A DNA stretch of 64,000 nucleotides from Paenibacillus tuaregi (GTDB lineage Bacteria; Bacillota; Bacilli; Paenibacillales; Paenibacillaceae), in assembly GCF_900086655.1 (NCBI RefSeq), contig NZ_LT575476.1, forward strand, positions 952,243 through 1,016,242, given 5' to 3'. Each line of letters starts with the position of its first letter. Within the stretch, counting starts at the first letter, position 1. This document shows, piece after piece, positions 35,242 to 47,412 of this stretch. The notes beneath the pieces are model-generated. The model saw nothing but the letters and a program-made list of their open reading frames with translations, was not told the DNA's origin and searched no databases. Both the position numbers and the translations under genes were made by a program.

Positions 35242-35350
35242 AGAAGCATACCAAGAAATATACCAAGAAGTATAGCAAGAAGCACACCGAGAGGTACACC
35301 AAATGGTAGATCAAGGGGTACCATCCCAGTGTCGCATCAAGAGGTAGATC
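35242..35350 (+). repeat. Degenerate 12-bp tandem repeat
   Basis: About eight units related to AAGAAGCATACC drift toward AAGAGGTAGATC near the right end, with one 14-base interruption. It ends about 40 bp before the beta-galactosidase start. Confidence 0.65.
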
Positions 35351-35362
35351 TAAGAGAAATAG

Positions 35363-38653
<3,291 letters not shown>

Positions 38654-38667
38654 GAGGAGGAAGCGGC

Positions 38668-39450
38668 ATGCTCCATACACAGGATGTGTTCAATTTAAGC
38701 GGTAAGGTAGCCGTGGTTACCGGAGGAGCTTCAGGGATTGGTCTTGCTACGGCTGGGCTGCTTGCGGATTTCGGAGCCCATGTGGTTCTGCTGGATATTA
38801 ACGGGAAGCAGGGGGAGCAGGCTGTTCACGAGATCAAGGAGCGGGGAGGGCTTGCCAGCTTTTACTGCTGTGATGTCTCATCCTCGGAGAGCTGCAAGCA
38901 AGTGGCAGAGGAGATTGAACGGATTAATGGCAAGGTGGACATTCTGTTCAACAATGCGGGGATTATCCGCCGGAAGACCGTGGTCGAGCTTGAAGAAGCC
39001 GACTGGGATCTGGTGATGAATGTCTCGCTTAAGGGAGTGTATCTGCTCTCCAAATATCTGATTCCCGTGATGGAGCGGAGCGGCGGGGGCAGCATTATCA
39101 ATACCGGCTCCGGCTGGGGCTTGAAGGGCGGAGACCGCGCCGCCTCCTATTGTGCCGCCAAGGCGGGCGTGGTCAATCTCACCAGAGCAATGGCCATTGA
39201 TCATGGACCGGCGAACATCCGCGTCAACTGCGTATCTCCCGGGGACACCGATACTCCGCTTCTGCGGGATGAAGCCAAGCAGCTTAAGCAGGACGAAGCG
39301 GCCTTCCTGGTCGCCTCGGCAGGCGGGCGCCCGCTGGAGCGGCTGGGTACACCACGGGACATTGCCAACGCGGTGCTGTTCCTGGCCAGTGACCTGTCTT
39401 CCTGGGTTACCGGTAGTGTGCTGGTGGTTGATGGAGGCGGGATCGCATAG
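38668..39450 (+). CDS. SDR family NAD(P)-dependent oxidoreductase
   Basis: 260 residues. Classical short-chain dehydrogenase: cofactor motif TGGASGIG, NNAG, catalytic YCAAK, and SPGDTDTPLL after it. Closest in feel to sugar or sugar-acid dehydrogenases such as gluconate 5-dehydrogenase or KduD, but this is not certain. ATG 38650 overlaps the lacZ stop, yet AGAGGAGG sits just before ATG 38668, which I take as the start. Tight coupling to lacZ implies that it oxidises a sugar released in this locus. Confidence 0.88.
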   Translation: MLHTQDVFNLSGKVAVVTGGASGIGLATAGLLADFGAHVVLLDINGKQGEQAVHEIKERGGLASFYCCDVSSSESCKQVAEEIERINGKVDILFNNAGIIRRKTVVELEEADWDLVMNVSLKGVYLLSKYLIPVMERSGGGSIINTGSGWGLKGGDRAASYCAAKAGVVNLTRAMAIDHGPANIRVNCVSPGDTDTPLLRDEAKQLKQDEAAFLVASAGGRPLERLGTPRDIANAVLFLASDLSSWVTGSVLVVDGGGIA

Positions 39451-39592
39451 AGAGCAAGATATTCAAGCTGAACTGACATGGATCAGTCTGCATGGATTGC
39501 CCCTGCCCGAGTATGTAGTGCTCTTAACTGTTCTATATAAACTCAACGCGAATTAGCAAAAACCTAAATTTTCAAGGATGGAGGCGTTAACC

Positions 39593-40996
39593 TTGTCTGA
39601 ACACAGAACTTATGCCCACCCCTATATTCCGAATACGGTTCCGGAAGTAAGGGAGGCGATGCTGAAGGAAATCGGCCTTGATTCTATAGATCAACTGCAT
39701 GACGCCATCCCGGACAGCTTGAAGCTGAAGCGGGACATGAAGCTCCCTCCAGCCATGAATGAATATGAGCTGCGCCGCTATATTGTTGATCTGCTGTCGA
39801 AGAACAAACATGGCGCGGACTATATTAATTTTCTGGGAGCCGGCTGCTGGCAGCACTTTGTTCCGGCGGTATGCGACGAGATTAACCAGCGCTCCGAGTT
39901 CGTCACAGCTTATGCAGGAGAGCCCTATGAGGATCATGGACGGTTTCAGGCTCTGTTCGAATATCAGAGCCTTATGGCCGAATTGGTAGATATGGACGTG
40001 GTCAACGTTCCGACCTTTGACTGGGCTCAGGCTGCTTCCACAGCCATCCGCATGGCTGGGCGTATCACCGGCCGCAAGGTTGCCCTGATTCCACGGTCCG
40101 TTGATCCGGACAAAGCCAAGATTATTACAAATTACTGTACGCCGGTTATGGAAATCCAGTACGTTGAGATTGACCCGGCGAGCGGCCGCATTGATCTGGA
40201 AGATCTGCGCCGCAAGCTGGATGAGACCACGGCCGCCGTTTATTTTGAGAATCCGGGATATCTCGGCATCATTGAAGATCAGGGCGCGGAAATCTCACAG
40301 CTTGTGCATAGTGTGAATGCGATCTCTATTGTGGGTGTGGACCCGATCTCACTGGGCGTGCTTGAGCCTCCAAGCCGCTATGGCGCTGATATTGTCTGTG
40401 GAGATCTGCAGCCGCTCGGAATGCATATGAACTACGGCGGGGGCCAGGCGGGCTTCATTGCAACCAGGGATGAAGAGACCTATGTTATGGAATATCCTTC
40501 ACGCCTGTTCGGGATCGTGCCTACCGAGGTGGAGGGCGAATACGGCTTCGGGGATGTGGCTTACGAACGCACCTCTTTTGCCCTACGGGAGAGGGGGAAG
40601 GAATCAGTTGGAACCCAGACTGCTCTGTGGGGAATTACGGCAGGAGTGTATCTATCGCTTATGGGGCCGTCCGGCATGAGGGAAGTTGGAGAGACGATCA
40701 TGCGAAAATCCCAATATGCCGCCAGCAAGCTCTCTTCTATACCTGGAGTGTCGCTGCTGTTCAAGGATACACCGTTCTTCAAGGAGTTTATTGTTGATTT
40801 CAATGAGGCCGGCATTACTGTTGCTGAGATTAATGAGCGTCTGCTGGAGGCAGGGATTTTCGGAGGCAAAGATTTATCGTCATCCTATCCGGCCTGGGGA
40901 CAATGTGCTCTGTACTGTGTAACGGAAGTTCATATGCAGGCTGATCTGGACCGTCTTGTATCAGAAGTTACCCGTATTGTAGGGAAGCAATCATAA
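39593..40996 (+). CDS. gcvPA: Glycine dehydrogenase (decarboxylating) subunit 1
   Basis: 467 residues. N-terminal half of the split P-protein, which with GcvPB decarboxylates glycine using PLP and passes aminomethyl to the H-protein. Conserved features: YTPNT-like start (YIPNTVPEVREAML), FLGAGCWQHFVPAV, TAYAGEPYEDHGRFQALFEYQ and DLQPLGMHMNYGGGQAGFIA. TTG 39593 follows AGGATGGAGG at 8 bases; ATG 39578 overlaps that site and is less likely. Neither gcvT nor gcvH is in the window, although Firmicutes usually have gcvT-gcvPA-gcvPB together. Confidence 0.93.
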   Translation: MSEHRTYAHPYIPNTVPEVREAMLKEIGLDSIDQLHDAIPDSLKLKRDMKLPPAMNEYELRRYIVDLLSKNKHGADYINFLGAGCWQHFVPAVCDEINQRSEFVTAYAGEPYEDHGRFQALFEYQSLMAELVDMDVVNVPTFDWAQAASTAIRMAGRITGRKVALIPRSVDPDKAKIITNYCTPVMEIQYVEIDPASGRIDLEDLRRKLDETTAAVYFENPGYLGIIEDQGAEISQLVHSVNAISIVGVDPISLGVLEPPSRYGADIVCGDLQPLGMHMNYGGGQAGFIATRDEETYVMEYPSRLFGIVPTEVEGEYGFGDVAYERTSFALRERGKESVGTQTALWGITAGVYLSLMGPSGMREVGETIMRKSQYAASKLSSIPGVSLLFKDTPFFKEFIVDFNEAGITVAEINERLLEAGIFGGKDLSSSYPAWGQCALYCVTEVHMQADLDRLVSEVTRIVGKQS

Positions 40997-41024
40997 AAAC
41001 AGCTTACAAGGAGGAGGAAAGCCA

Positions 41025-42584
41025 ATGAAACGGATTCGCAGAGACCATAAGATACGCCGCTTCCATCAGGCGAAATGGGATGAACCGGTCATATTTGAGC
41101 TTCACCGCCCAGGTGAGCGGGGAGTTATCCCACCGGGAGTTGAAGCTACCATGGAAGGGGATGCCCTGAAGGGAACGTCAGCCATTCCGGCATCCATGCA
41201 GCGAAAGGAAGCACCGGGCTTGCCGGAGATCGGCCAGGCCAAGGTTCTCCGCCATTATTTGAGATTGTCCCAAGAGACACTTGGCTCGGATCTGAATGTG
41301 GAGATCGGCCAAGGCACATGTACGATGAAATACATTCCCCGCATCAATGAGATGCTGATCCGCACTCCGAATCTGATGGAGCTTCATCCACTTCAGGACC
41401 CGTCATCAGTGCAGGGTATGCTCGAAATCTATTACAAGCTGGATCTTGCCATGCGGGAGATTTCGGGGATGGACGCCTTCTCGTTCCAGCCAAGCAGCGG
41501 CACCCAGGCCTTGCTGGCGATGGCTTCCATCGTCCGGGCGTATCACGATTCGCGTGGTGAGGGAGACCGGCGCGATGAGATTATTACGACGATCTTTTCG
41601 CATCCGTCCCAGGCGGCAACCGCTGCGGTCAAAGGATACAAGATTATCACGCTGCACCCGGATGAGGACGGCTTCCCGGACCTGGAGAAGCTGAAGAACG
41701 CGGTATCGGAACGCACGGCAGGCTTTGTCGTAGCGAATCCCGAAGACACCGGGATTTATAATCCCCGCATCCGTGAATTCACGGATGCGGTTCATGCAGC
41801 CGGAGGAATCTGTTTCTACGATCAGGCTAACGCGAATGGATTGCTCGGCATTACCCGGGCCAAAGAAGCCGGATTTGACATGTGTTTCTTCAATCTGCAT
41901 AAAACCTTTGCTGCACCCCATATGTGCGGAGGACCGGCAACCGGAGCCCTCGGGGTTACTGAGGAGCTCAAGCGCTTCCTGCCGGGTCCGCTCGTAGACA
42001 CCGATGGCAGCCGCTATTTCCTTGCTGAGCAGAAGGATGGCAGCATCGGCAAGGTCCGCAGCTTTCATGGCGTAGCCCAGACCGTGCTCCGTTCATACGC
42101 ATGGATCATGAGCCTCGGTGCTGAAGGGCTGAAGGATGTGGCCCAGATCGCGGTGCTGAACAACAATTACTTGTATCACAAAATCCTGCAAATCCGCGGG
42201 GCAAGCGCTCCTTATATCAAAGGCCGCAGACTGGAGCAGGTCCGGTACAGCTGGAAGCAGCTTACGGATGAGACCGGCATAACCACAGAGGACATTACAC
42301 GCCGCATGTGTGATTTTGGTCTTCATTACTGGACCTCCCATCATCCGTATATTGTTCCTCAGCCGTTCACGCTGGAGCCGACGGAATCGTATTCCAAGGA
42401 GGATCTGGACGAGTATATCGAGGCCTTAAAGCATATCTCGAACGAAGCCTACACGCAGCCTGAGATCGTCAAGACAGCGCCTCACAGCAGCACGGTTCAC
42501 AGGAATGTGGAATCCTCCCTGGACGATCCTGCACAGTGGTGTATTACATGGCGGGCTTATCTCAAAAAGACTCAGCCGGTATAG
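41025..42584 (+). CDS. gcvPB: Glycine dehydrogenase (decarboxylating) subunit 2
   Basis: 519 residues, the PLP-binding half of the P-protein. The Schiff-base lysine is K293 in FFNLHKTFAAPHMCGGP; SSGTQALLAMASI and NPEDTGIYNPRI are also conserved. AAGGAGGAGG precedes the ATG, 28 bp after gcvPA. The pair forms an alpha2beta2 enzyme in the cytoplasm. Confidence 0.95.
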   Translation: MKRIRRDHKIRRFHQAKWDEPVIFELHRPGERGVIPPGVEATMEGDALKGTSAIPASMQRKEAPGLPEIGQAKVLRHYLRLSQETLGSDLNVEIGQGTCTMKYIPRINEMLIRTPNLMELHPLQDPSSVQGMLEIYYKLDLAMREISGMDAFSFQPSSGTQALLAMASIVRAYHDSRGEGDRRDEIITTIFSHPSQAATAAVKGYKIITLHPDEDGFPDLEKLKNAVSERTAGFVVANPEDTGIYNPRIREFTDAVHAAGGICFYDQANANGLLGITRAKEAGFDMCFFNLHKTFAAPHMCGGPATGALGVTEELKRFLPGPLVDTDGSRYFLAEQKDGSIGKVRSFHGVAQTVLRSYAWIMSLGAEGLKDVAQIAVLNNNYLYHKILQIRGASAPYIKGRRLEQVRYSWKQLTDETGITTEDITRRMCDFGLHYWTSHHPYIVPQPFTLEPTESYSKEDLDEYIEALKHISNEAYTQPEIVKTAPHSSTVHRNVESSLDDPAQWCITWRAYLKKTQPV

Positions 42585-42755
42585 CTTTACTACCTGAAAG
42601 CTGGACAGACCAGATAAAGCGCCCCAAAAGGGTAACCTTCATAAGTTCATTTTATACAGATACGAACCAGCTGAGGAATATAACAGATTGTACGCTGAAG
42701 GGCTCCTCTTAGATGGGGCCGTTCGGGTTTTGGCAGAACACCAAGGAGAGGGGGA

Positions 42756-44012
42756 ATGGGTATGTCAGGCTATATAAGGGACTTGCTGCGTCTGTCCGTC
42801 GGCGTCCGGCGGTTTCTTATGACCGAGGCTTTGTACGGCATCGGGGTTGGAATGTATTCGCTTGTGCTTAACTTGCATCTGCTGTCCAAAGGAATGAAGG
42901 AGGATGAGATCGGAGCTCTAACTTCCGTAGGTATCCTGATTATGGGGGCGCTCGCGATTCCTATATCCTTGTCCGCGGGCCGGATAGGCCGCAAAAGGCT
43001 TCTGGTATCCGGCATTCTATTCATTGCGGCGGGCAGTGCAATTTATGCGGCTGGCGAGCACAACGGCATATTTTATTTAGCCCAGACTCTGGTCTCAATC
43101 GGCCTTACACTTGTTGAGACTACCGAGGTGCAGCTTCTCTTCCATTACTGCGCTTCCCGAAAAGAGGAGGCGCGCGCCTTCTCTATGATGTTCGCCGTAT
43201 TCACAGCCTTTACCGGGGCGGGCACGCTTGCTGCCGGATACCTTCCGAGCGGTGCCAGCCACGGAGGGGGCTACAGCCTGACGCTGCTGCTGGCCGCGCT
43301 GGTCTTCGTGACACACTGTCTGGCCCGGGGGCTGTGGCTTCCTGCCGAGAGCGGACAGGTGAGACCATCCACATCTTTCCGGGGCCGAGACCTGGACCAT
43401 GAGATGTGTAGCAGCAAACCTGCAGGATGGAGGGACAAGCTCCCCTCCGGCACCCTCTGGCTGTTCTCGGTATTTATGGCCCTGCTTGGCGGGGCAATTG
43501 CAATTACGGGTTCTTTTCTTAATGTGATTGTGAAATACCGGCTGAACTGGATGGACGACAGGGTATCGGTTCTGCTTGCAGTGTCTGGCGTAGTATTGTT
43601 TGCAGCTTCATTAATGACACCTTATATTCTGGAGCGCTTTGGCCATCATAAAGCGATTATGTCGGTTCTCTTGATGAATACAGCTGTATTTACGATATTG
43701 TACTGGGCTATGCCAGTCTGGATGTTCACAGTACTGTTTCTTGTTCGCGGCGGCGGGATGACAATGCTGTCCAATCTGCTCGACAGCCAGCTGATGTCAG
43801 CCTTCAGGGAGCAAGAGAGAAATTTGTATGCGGGGATGAGATCGGTATTCAGAAGTATTGGCTCCTCTGGAGCCGCACTGGTGGCGGGATGGATTTTGAC
43901 TGAAAGAGATTATCGTATGCCCTTTCTCTTAACCTCTGCGGCACTATTGATCTGCTCGCTATATTACATCTGGTTCATCCATCCGGTCTTGGATCATCGG
44001 CTTGAGGAATGA
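42756..44012 (+). CDS. MFS transporter (12 helices, function unassigned)
   Basis: 418 residues with about 12 transmembrane helices split by a hydrophilic central loop (about 205-225). The helix 2-3 loop reads SAGRIGRKRLLVSG, a normal MFS A-motif. Strong ribosome binding site AAGGAGAGGGGG. No family-specific residue lets me name a substrate. Isolated gene between gcvPB and the CAP-SLH gene. Confidence 0.85.
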   Translation: MGMSGYIRDLLRLSVGVRRFLMTEALYGIGVGMYSLVLNLHLLSKGMKEDEIGALTSVGILIMGALAIPISLSAGRIGRKRLLVSGILFIAAGSAIYAAGEHNGIFYLAQTLVSIGLTLVETTEVQLLFHYCASRKEEARAFSMMFAVFTAFTGAGTLAAGYLPSGASHGGGYSLTLLLAALVFVTHCLARGLWLPAESGQVRPSTSFRGRDLDHEMCSSKPAGWRDKLPSGTLWLFSVFMALLGGAIAITGSFLNVIVKYRLNWMDDRVSVLLAVSGVVLFAASLMTPYILERFGHHKAIMSVLLMNTAVFTILYWAMPVWMFTVLFLVRGGGMTMLSNLLDSQLMSAFREQERNLYAGMRSVFRSIGSSGAALVAGWILTERDYRMPFLLTSAALLICSLYYIWFIHPVLDHRLEE

Positions 44013-44074
44013 AGGGCCCTCTCCCTTTCTATAGGCTGCCGAATACTCTTTGCCGAAAATAGTTCGTAGGTATA

Positions 44075-44083
44075 TGGTATGAT
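44075..44083 (+). promoter_or_regulatory. Candidate extended -10 promoter of the CAP-SLH gene
   Basis: TGGTATGAT is an extended -10 (TGn plus TATGAT) about 46 bp before the GTG start; no good -35, as such promoters allow. Confidence 0.4.
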
Positions 44084-44128
44084 ATTCCTATTAATTCAAA
44101 TTGCGCAAGATGAGAGGGAGAGATTTCA

Positions 44129-45973
44129 GTGCTGAGGCGAGTGAGTATCATCTTTTTATTCGTGATCACCGGGCTTGCGGCTGGTGTAAAATCTGCAGAA
44201 GCTTACGACTTCAACGTCCAATCAAGCAATGCATCAAAGACAAAGGAAGCCATAGTAGAGCAATGGTTGAAATATAGGCCTATGGAATCAGGCGGTTACT
44301 ATATGGATGCCAAAAAAATATACGTGCAAGCCCCAAATGTGGAAGCTCCTTATGCCGCTGGGAGTATTAAGAAGGAATACATAGAGGATGGTGTAGGTGC
44401 TGTAAACTTCGTTCGTTATTTGGCAGGGCTTCCGAATGACATCGAACCCGATTGGAGTCTGCAGGAACAAGAGCAGACCGGAGCAATGATTAATGCAGTC
44501 AATAACCGTATGAGCCATTCACCCTCTAAGCCTGAAGGCATGAGCGAGGGAATGTACAAGTTGGGTGTCAAAGGTACAGGCAGCAGTAATTTGTTTTGGG
44601 GAAGCCCAACCTTTTATAAAAATGTATTAGGTTACATGTCGGACAGCGATTCAAGTAATATTGACCGGGTGGGTCATCGAAGATGGATTTTAAATCCGCG
44701 AATGAAGAAAACGATGTTTGGGATGGTCTATAGCAAACAGGGTACGCCGCATTCAGCCATGTATGCATTTAATAAGGACCGTTCACAGAATGAAGTTCAA
44801 TATGATTATGTGAGTTGGCCTTCCGCGGGATACTTCCCCAAAGAAGTATTCGCGTCCCGGGATGCTTGGTCGGTGTCGCTGAACGATGAGAAATACGATA
44901 ATGAAAGAACAGACCAGATCGCTGTGGAGTTGACAAGAACCAGGGATGGGAAGCAGTGGACCTTCGATAAGAAGGATACGAATAAGGATGGAAAGTACTT
45001 CAATGTTCAGACCAGCAATTATGGAATTCCGTTTGCGGTGATATTCAGGCCGGATGGGATCTATGGTTTCAATAATGATGAGAAATTTGATGTGCGTATT
45101 ACAGGTCTTTACAAGGTGAATGGGGAGAGTGCCGAGATTCATTTCTCCACAACCTTCTTCACGCTGGAATCCACGCTAGCTCCGAGAAACAGTATCAAGA
45201 TGTTCGTTGGGGACAAGCTTAAGCTGCGGCTAACCAACGGAGCCCAGTCCATCAAAAATATTTGCACCAGTAGTGATGCAAGCAAAGTACGCATTGATGA
45301 ATCGGGAAATGTTCAGGCTTTGGCTGAGGGAACGGCTACGATTTCAATAAATAGTTATTTTGAAGATGCGGGCAGCTTAACCATTCATGTTGTGAAGCCG
45401 GATTCTTCTGAGAAAGTGAGTAAATGGGCATACCCTGATTATATGAAGGCAAAAAGCAACGGCCTTGTGGTTGAATGGCATGATCATGATTATCAAGGAT
45501 TCGTGACGAGGGCGGATTTTACAACTATGGCTGTTTTGGCACTGGAAACGATAACAGAACGGACTCTTGTTAATTTTGACGATGCGGATACAAAGTCTCC
45601 TTTTAAAGACTACGAGGATAGCACTGTTGCCTGGGCCAGTCATCATGATATCATTAAAGGCACCAGTGAGAATTTATTCTCCCCTTACCAGACATTGACC
45701 CGCGAAGAGGCCGCCGTACTGCTCATGAACATGTATAACAAGGCAGTAGAGATTAATGGGAGTGAGAGTGAGGGAGCTGTAGCAAGTAAAGCTCAAGAAG
45801 CTTTTTCAGATGACAGCCAAATCTCTGCGTGGGCCAAAAATAAAGTATATCAAGCTGTAAACTTGTCCTTGCTTAATGGGACTGGCAAGAATCGGTTTGA
45901 ACCTCAAGGCAAATTAACCTATGAGCAGACTTATATTATGCTTGAGAAGTTATATGAGAGGATTAAAGAATAA
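44129..45973 (+). CDS. Secreted CAP-domain protein with Big_2 and SLH repeats
   Basis: 614 residues. Signal peptide (about 1-25, cleavage near AEA), then a bacterial CAP/SCP-like domain (about 35-235) with NNRMSHSPSKPEG, GSSNLFWG and VGHRRWILNPRMKKTMFGM. A beta domain, a Big_2-like Ig fold (about 345-425) and about three SLH repeats (about 430-614; LTREE in the middle one, degenerate LTYEQ in the last) follow. CAP proteins bind lipids or act as proteases in some cases, and the bacterial ones are mostly of unknown function. GTG start after GAGAGGGAGAG. Probably displayed on the cell wall. Confidence 0.82.
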   Translation: MLRRVSIIFLFVITGLAAGVKSAEAYDFNVQSSNASKTKEAIVEQWLKYRPMESGGYYMDAKKIYVQAPNVEAPYAAGSIKKEYIEDGVGAVNFVRYLAGLPNDIEPDWSLQEQEQTGAMINAVNNRMSHSPSKPEGMSEGMYKLGVKGTGSSNLFWGSPTFYKNVLGYMSDSDSSNIDRVGHRRWILNPRMKKTMFGMVYSKQGTPHSAMYAFNKDRSQNEVQYDYVSWPSAGYFPKEVFASRDAWSVSLNDEKYDNERTDQIAVELTRTRDGKQWTFDKKDTNKDGKYFNVQTSNYGIPFAVIFRPDGIYGFNNDEKFDVRITGLYKVNGESAEIHFSTTFFTLESTLAPRNSIKMFVGDKLKLRLTNGAQSIKNICTSSDASKVRIDESGNVQALAEGTATISINSYFEDAGSLTIHVVKPDSSEKVSKWAYPDYMKAKSNGLVVEWHDHDYQGFVTRADFTTMAVLALETITERTLVNFDDADTKSPFKDYEDSTVAWASHHDIIKGTSENLFSPYQTLTREEAAVLLMNMYNKAVEINGSESEGAVASKAQEAFSDDSQISAWAKNKVYQAVNLSLLNGTGKNRFEPQGKLTYEQTYIMLEKLYERIKE

Positions 45974-45988
45974 ATCTCAATCAAATTC

Positions 45989-46030
45989 AGCCTGTCTGGT
46001 GTTCAATATTTGGACAAAGACAGGCTTTTC
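45989..46030 (+). terminator. Terminator after the CAP-SLH gene
   Basis: Nine-base perfect arms AGCCTGTCT/AGACAGGCT, then TTTTCTCT. Confidence 0.8.
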
Positions 46031-46097
46031 TCTGTATATGGCATGTTGGCTGAGATTCCGCTTGACGGCATAAGCATAAGGCGTTAAACTTTCAAAT

Positions 46098-46113
46098 ATA
46101 CCTATAGGGGTAT
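46098..46113. promoter_or_regulatory. CstR-type operator 1
   Basis: ATACCTATAGGGGTAT, a 16-bp near-palindrome of the ATACC-N-GGTAT form recognised by CsoR/CstR family repressors. It lies 168 bp before the DsrE2 start. Confidence 0.7.
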
Positions 46114-46223
46114 ATGTAATTGTAATCGTGGCCGTTGTGTTGGTAGTCGTGCTTCTTTGTCATACAAGCTGTCTTGTCCCTGTGCCGGAAGAAACAATAG
46201 GCACAATTTTTTTACTTGAATAT

Positions 46224-46239
46224 ATACCCTGTGGGGTAT
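46224..46239. promoter_or_regulatory. CstR-type operator 2, before the DsrE2 gene
   Basis: ATACCCTGTGGGGTAT, 16 bp, overlapping the likely promoter 27 bp before the DsrE2 start. Confidence 0.75.
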
Positions 46240-46265
46240 TTAAACAATAATAGAGGTGAATGATT

Positions 46266-46772
46266 ATGGAAGCTATCACAGAATTATCGTCCGCGGACAC
46301 CAAGGAGAGGACCACGATTGTCTTGTTCAGTGGAGATATGGACAAAGCTATTGCGGCCTTTATAATCGCAAACGGAGCCGCGGCTTACGATCATGAAGTA
46401 ACGATATTTTTCACATTCTGGGGTCTGAACGCACTGAGAAGGGATGAAGTGGTTAAGGTGCGGAAAGGCTGGCTGGAGAGAGCCTTCGGCTGGATGATGC
46501 CGCGGGGCGCGAAGAAAATGGGCTTATCCAAAATGAACTTTATGGGTATGGGTCCCAAGATGATCCAACATGTCATGAATAAGCACAATGCGCTGTCCTT
46601 GCCTCAATTGATTGAACTGGCCCAAGAGCAGGGGGTAAAGCTGGTCGCCTGTACGATGACGATGGACCTGCTCGGACTGCAGAAGGAAGAGCTGATTGAC
46701 GGGCTTACGTACGCCGGAGTGGCAGCCTATCTTGGTGATGCGTCAGAGGCGAAGGTGAACCTGTTCATCTAA
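46266..46772 (+). CDS. DsrE/DsrE2 family sulfurtransferase-like protein
   Basis: 168 residues, cytoplasmic. Matches the DsrE2 family: TTIVLFSGDMDKAIAAFIIANGA at the start, FFTFWGLNALR, and the persulfide-carrying Cys129 in LVACTMTMDLLGL. Such proteins hold or transfer sulfane sulfur. ATG 46266 is 6 bases from AGAGGTGA; ATG 46260 is too close. Controlled by operator 2 and followed by the CstR-type repressor gene, so the pair forms a sulfane-sulfur response module, without a visible rhodanese or persulfide dioxygenase. Confidence 0.88.
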   Translation: MEAITELSSADTKERTTIVLFSGDMDKAIAAFIIANGAAAYDHEVTIFFTFWGLNALRRDEVVKVRKGWLERAFGWMMPRGAKKMGLSKMNFMGMGPKMIQHVMNKHNALSLPQLIELAQEQGVKLVACTMTMDLLGLQKEELIDGLTYAGVAAYLGDASEAKVNLFI

Positions 46773-46834
46773 GCAGCCTCCAGTAAGGAGTCCGGTGTGA
46801 GGAGAACATGCGGATTGTCCCTATTTTGGTTATA

Positions 46835-46850
46835 ATACCTGTATAGGTAT
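46835..46850. promoter_or_regulatory. CstR-type operator 3, before the repressor gene
   Basis: ATACCTGTATAGGTAT, perfect palindrome with arms ATACCT/AGGTAT, 24 bp before the repressor start. It implies autoregulation. Confidence 0.75.
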
Positions 46851-46873
46851 ACGGTTGAAAGGAGTGCTCGGAT

Positions 46874-47140
46874 ATGGGGTATGTCTATCATGATGATATC
46901 AAAAAACGCCTGCGCCGGATTGAAGGCCAGGTACGCGGAGTTTTGAGGCTGATGGATGAGGAGAAATCCTGCAAGGAAGTTATCAGCCAACTGTCGGCGA
47001 TCCGCAATGCGGCAGACAGGGCGATTGCGCAGATTGTGGCCGAGAACCTGCAGCAGTGCATTCTGGAGGAGCAGGAAGCCGGACGTGATTCCAATAAAAT
47101 GGTGCAGGAAGCGATCGAGCTCCTCGTTAAGAGCAGGTAA
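46874..47140 (+). CDS. cstR: CstR-type persulfide-sensing repressor (CsoR/RcnR family)
   Basis: 88-residue all-helical repressor. It has the family core KRLRRIEGQVRGVLRLM, then C33 in KSCKEV and C62 in AENLQQC. The position that is a copper-binding His in CsoR is N58 here, which fits CstR, whose two cysteines sense sulfane sulfur by forming di- to tetrasulfide bridges, rather than copper-sensing CsoR. The C-terminus EAIELLVKSR is also CstR-like. Three matching operators lie in the 750 bp upstream. AAAGGAG precedes the ATG. Confidence 0.88.
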   Translation: MGYVYHDDIKKRLRRIEGQVRGVLRLMDEEKSCKEVISQLSAIRNAADRAIAQIVAENLQQCILEEQEAGRDSNKMVQEAIELLVKSR

Positions 47141-47190
47141 CAACTTCAAGCAGCAGAAGTCTAGCTTAAGCAGCATTCAAGCCCTCAGTA

Positions 47191-47248
47191 CCCCCATGTT
47201 CCCCCTTTTTTCAGTCATGAAAGAGGTGCGGCATTCATGGGGGATTTT
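47191..47248 (+). terminator. Possible terminator after the CstR-type gene
   Basis: CCCCCATG/CATGGGGG arms with a 37-base loop, followed by ATTTTAT. The long loop makes it less certain. Confidence 0.45.
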
Positions 47249-47412
47249 ATATTTTGTGCTTAACCCCTGGCAGGATTTCGGTAACTCCTGAATTGGCCCG
47301 GTTAATAAGAAGTATTGATATTCTGGGCACAGCTGTTGATTCCTTTGATAAACGCAAGAGGAAGGTTTAGAATCTTAGTTATATCATTATTTATATGAAT
47401 CTGAGGTGTATG

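Noticed and set aside
39451-39592. Glycine riboswitch before gcvPA
   Set aside because: None of the conserved glycine-aptamer segments is visible in the 140 bp before the gene.
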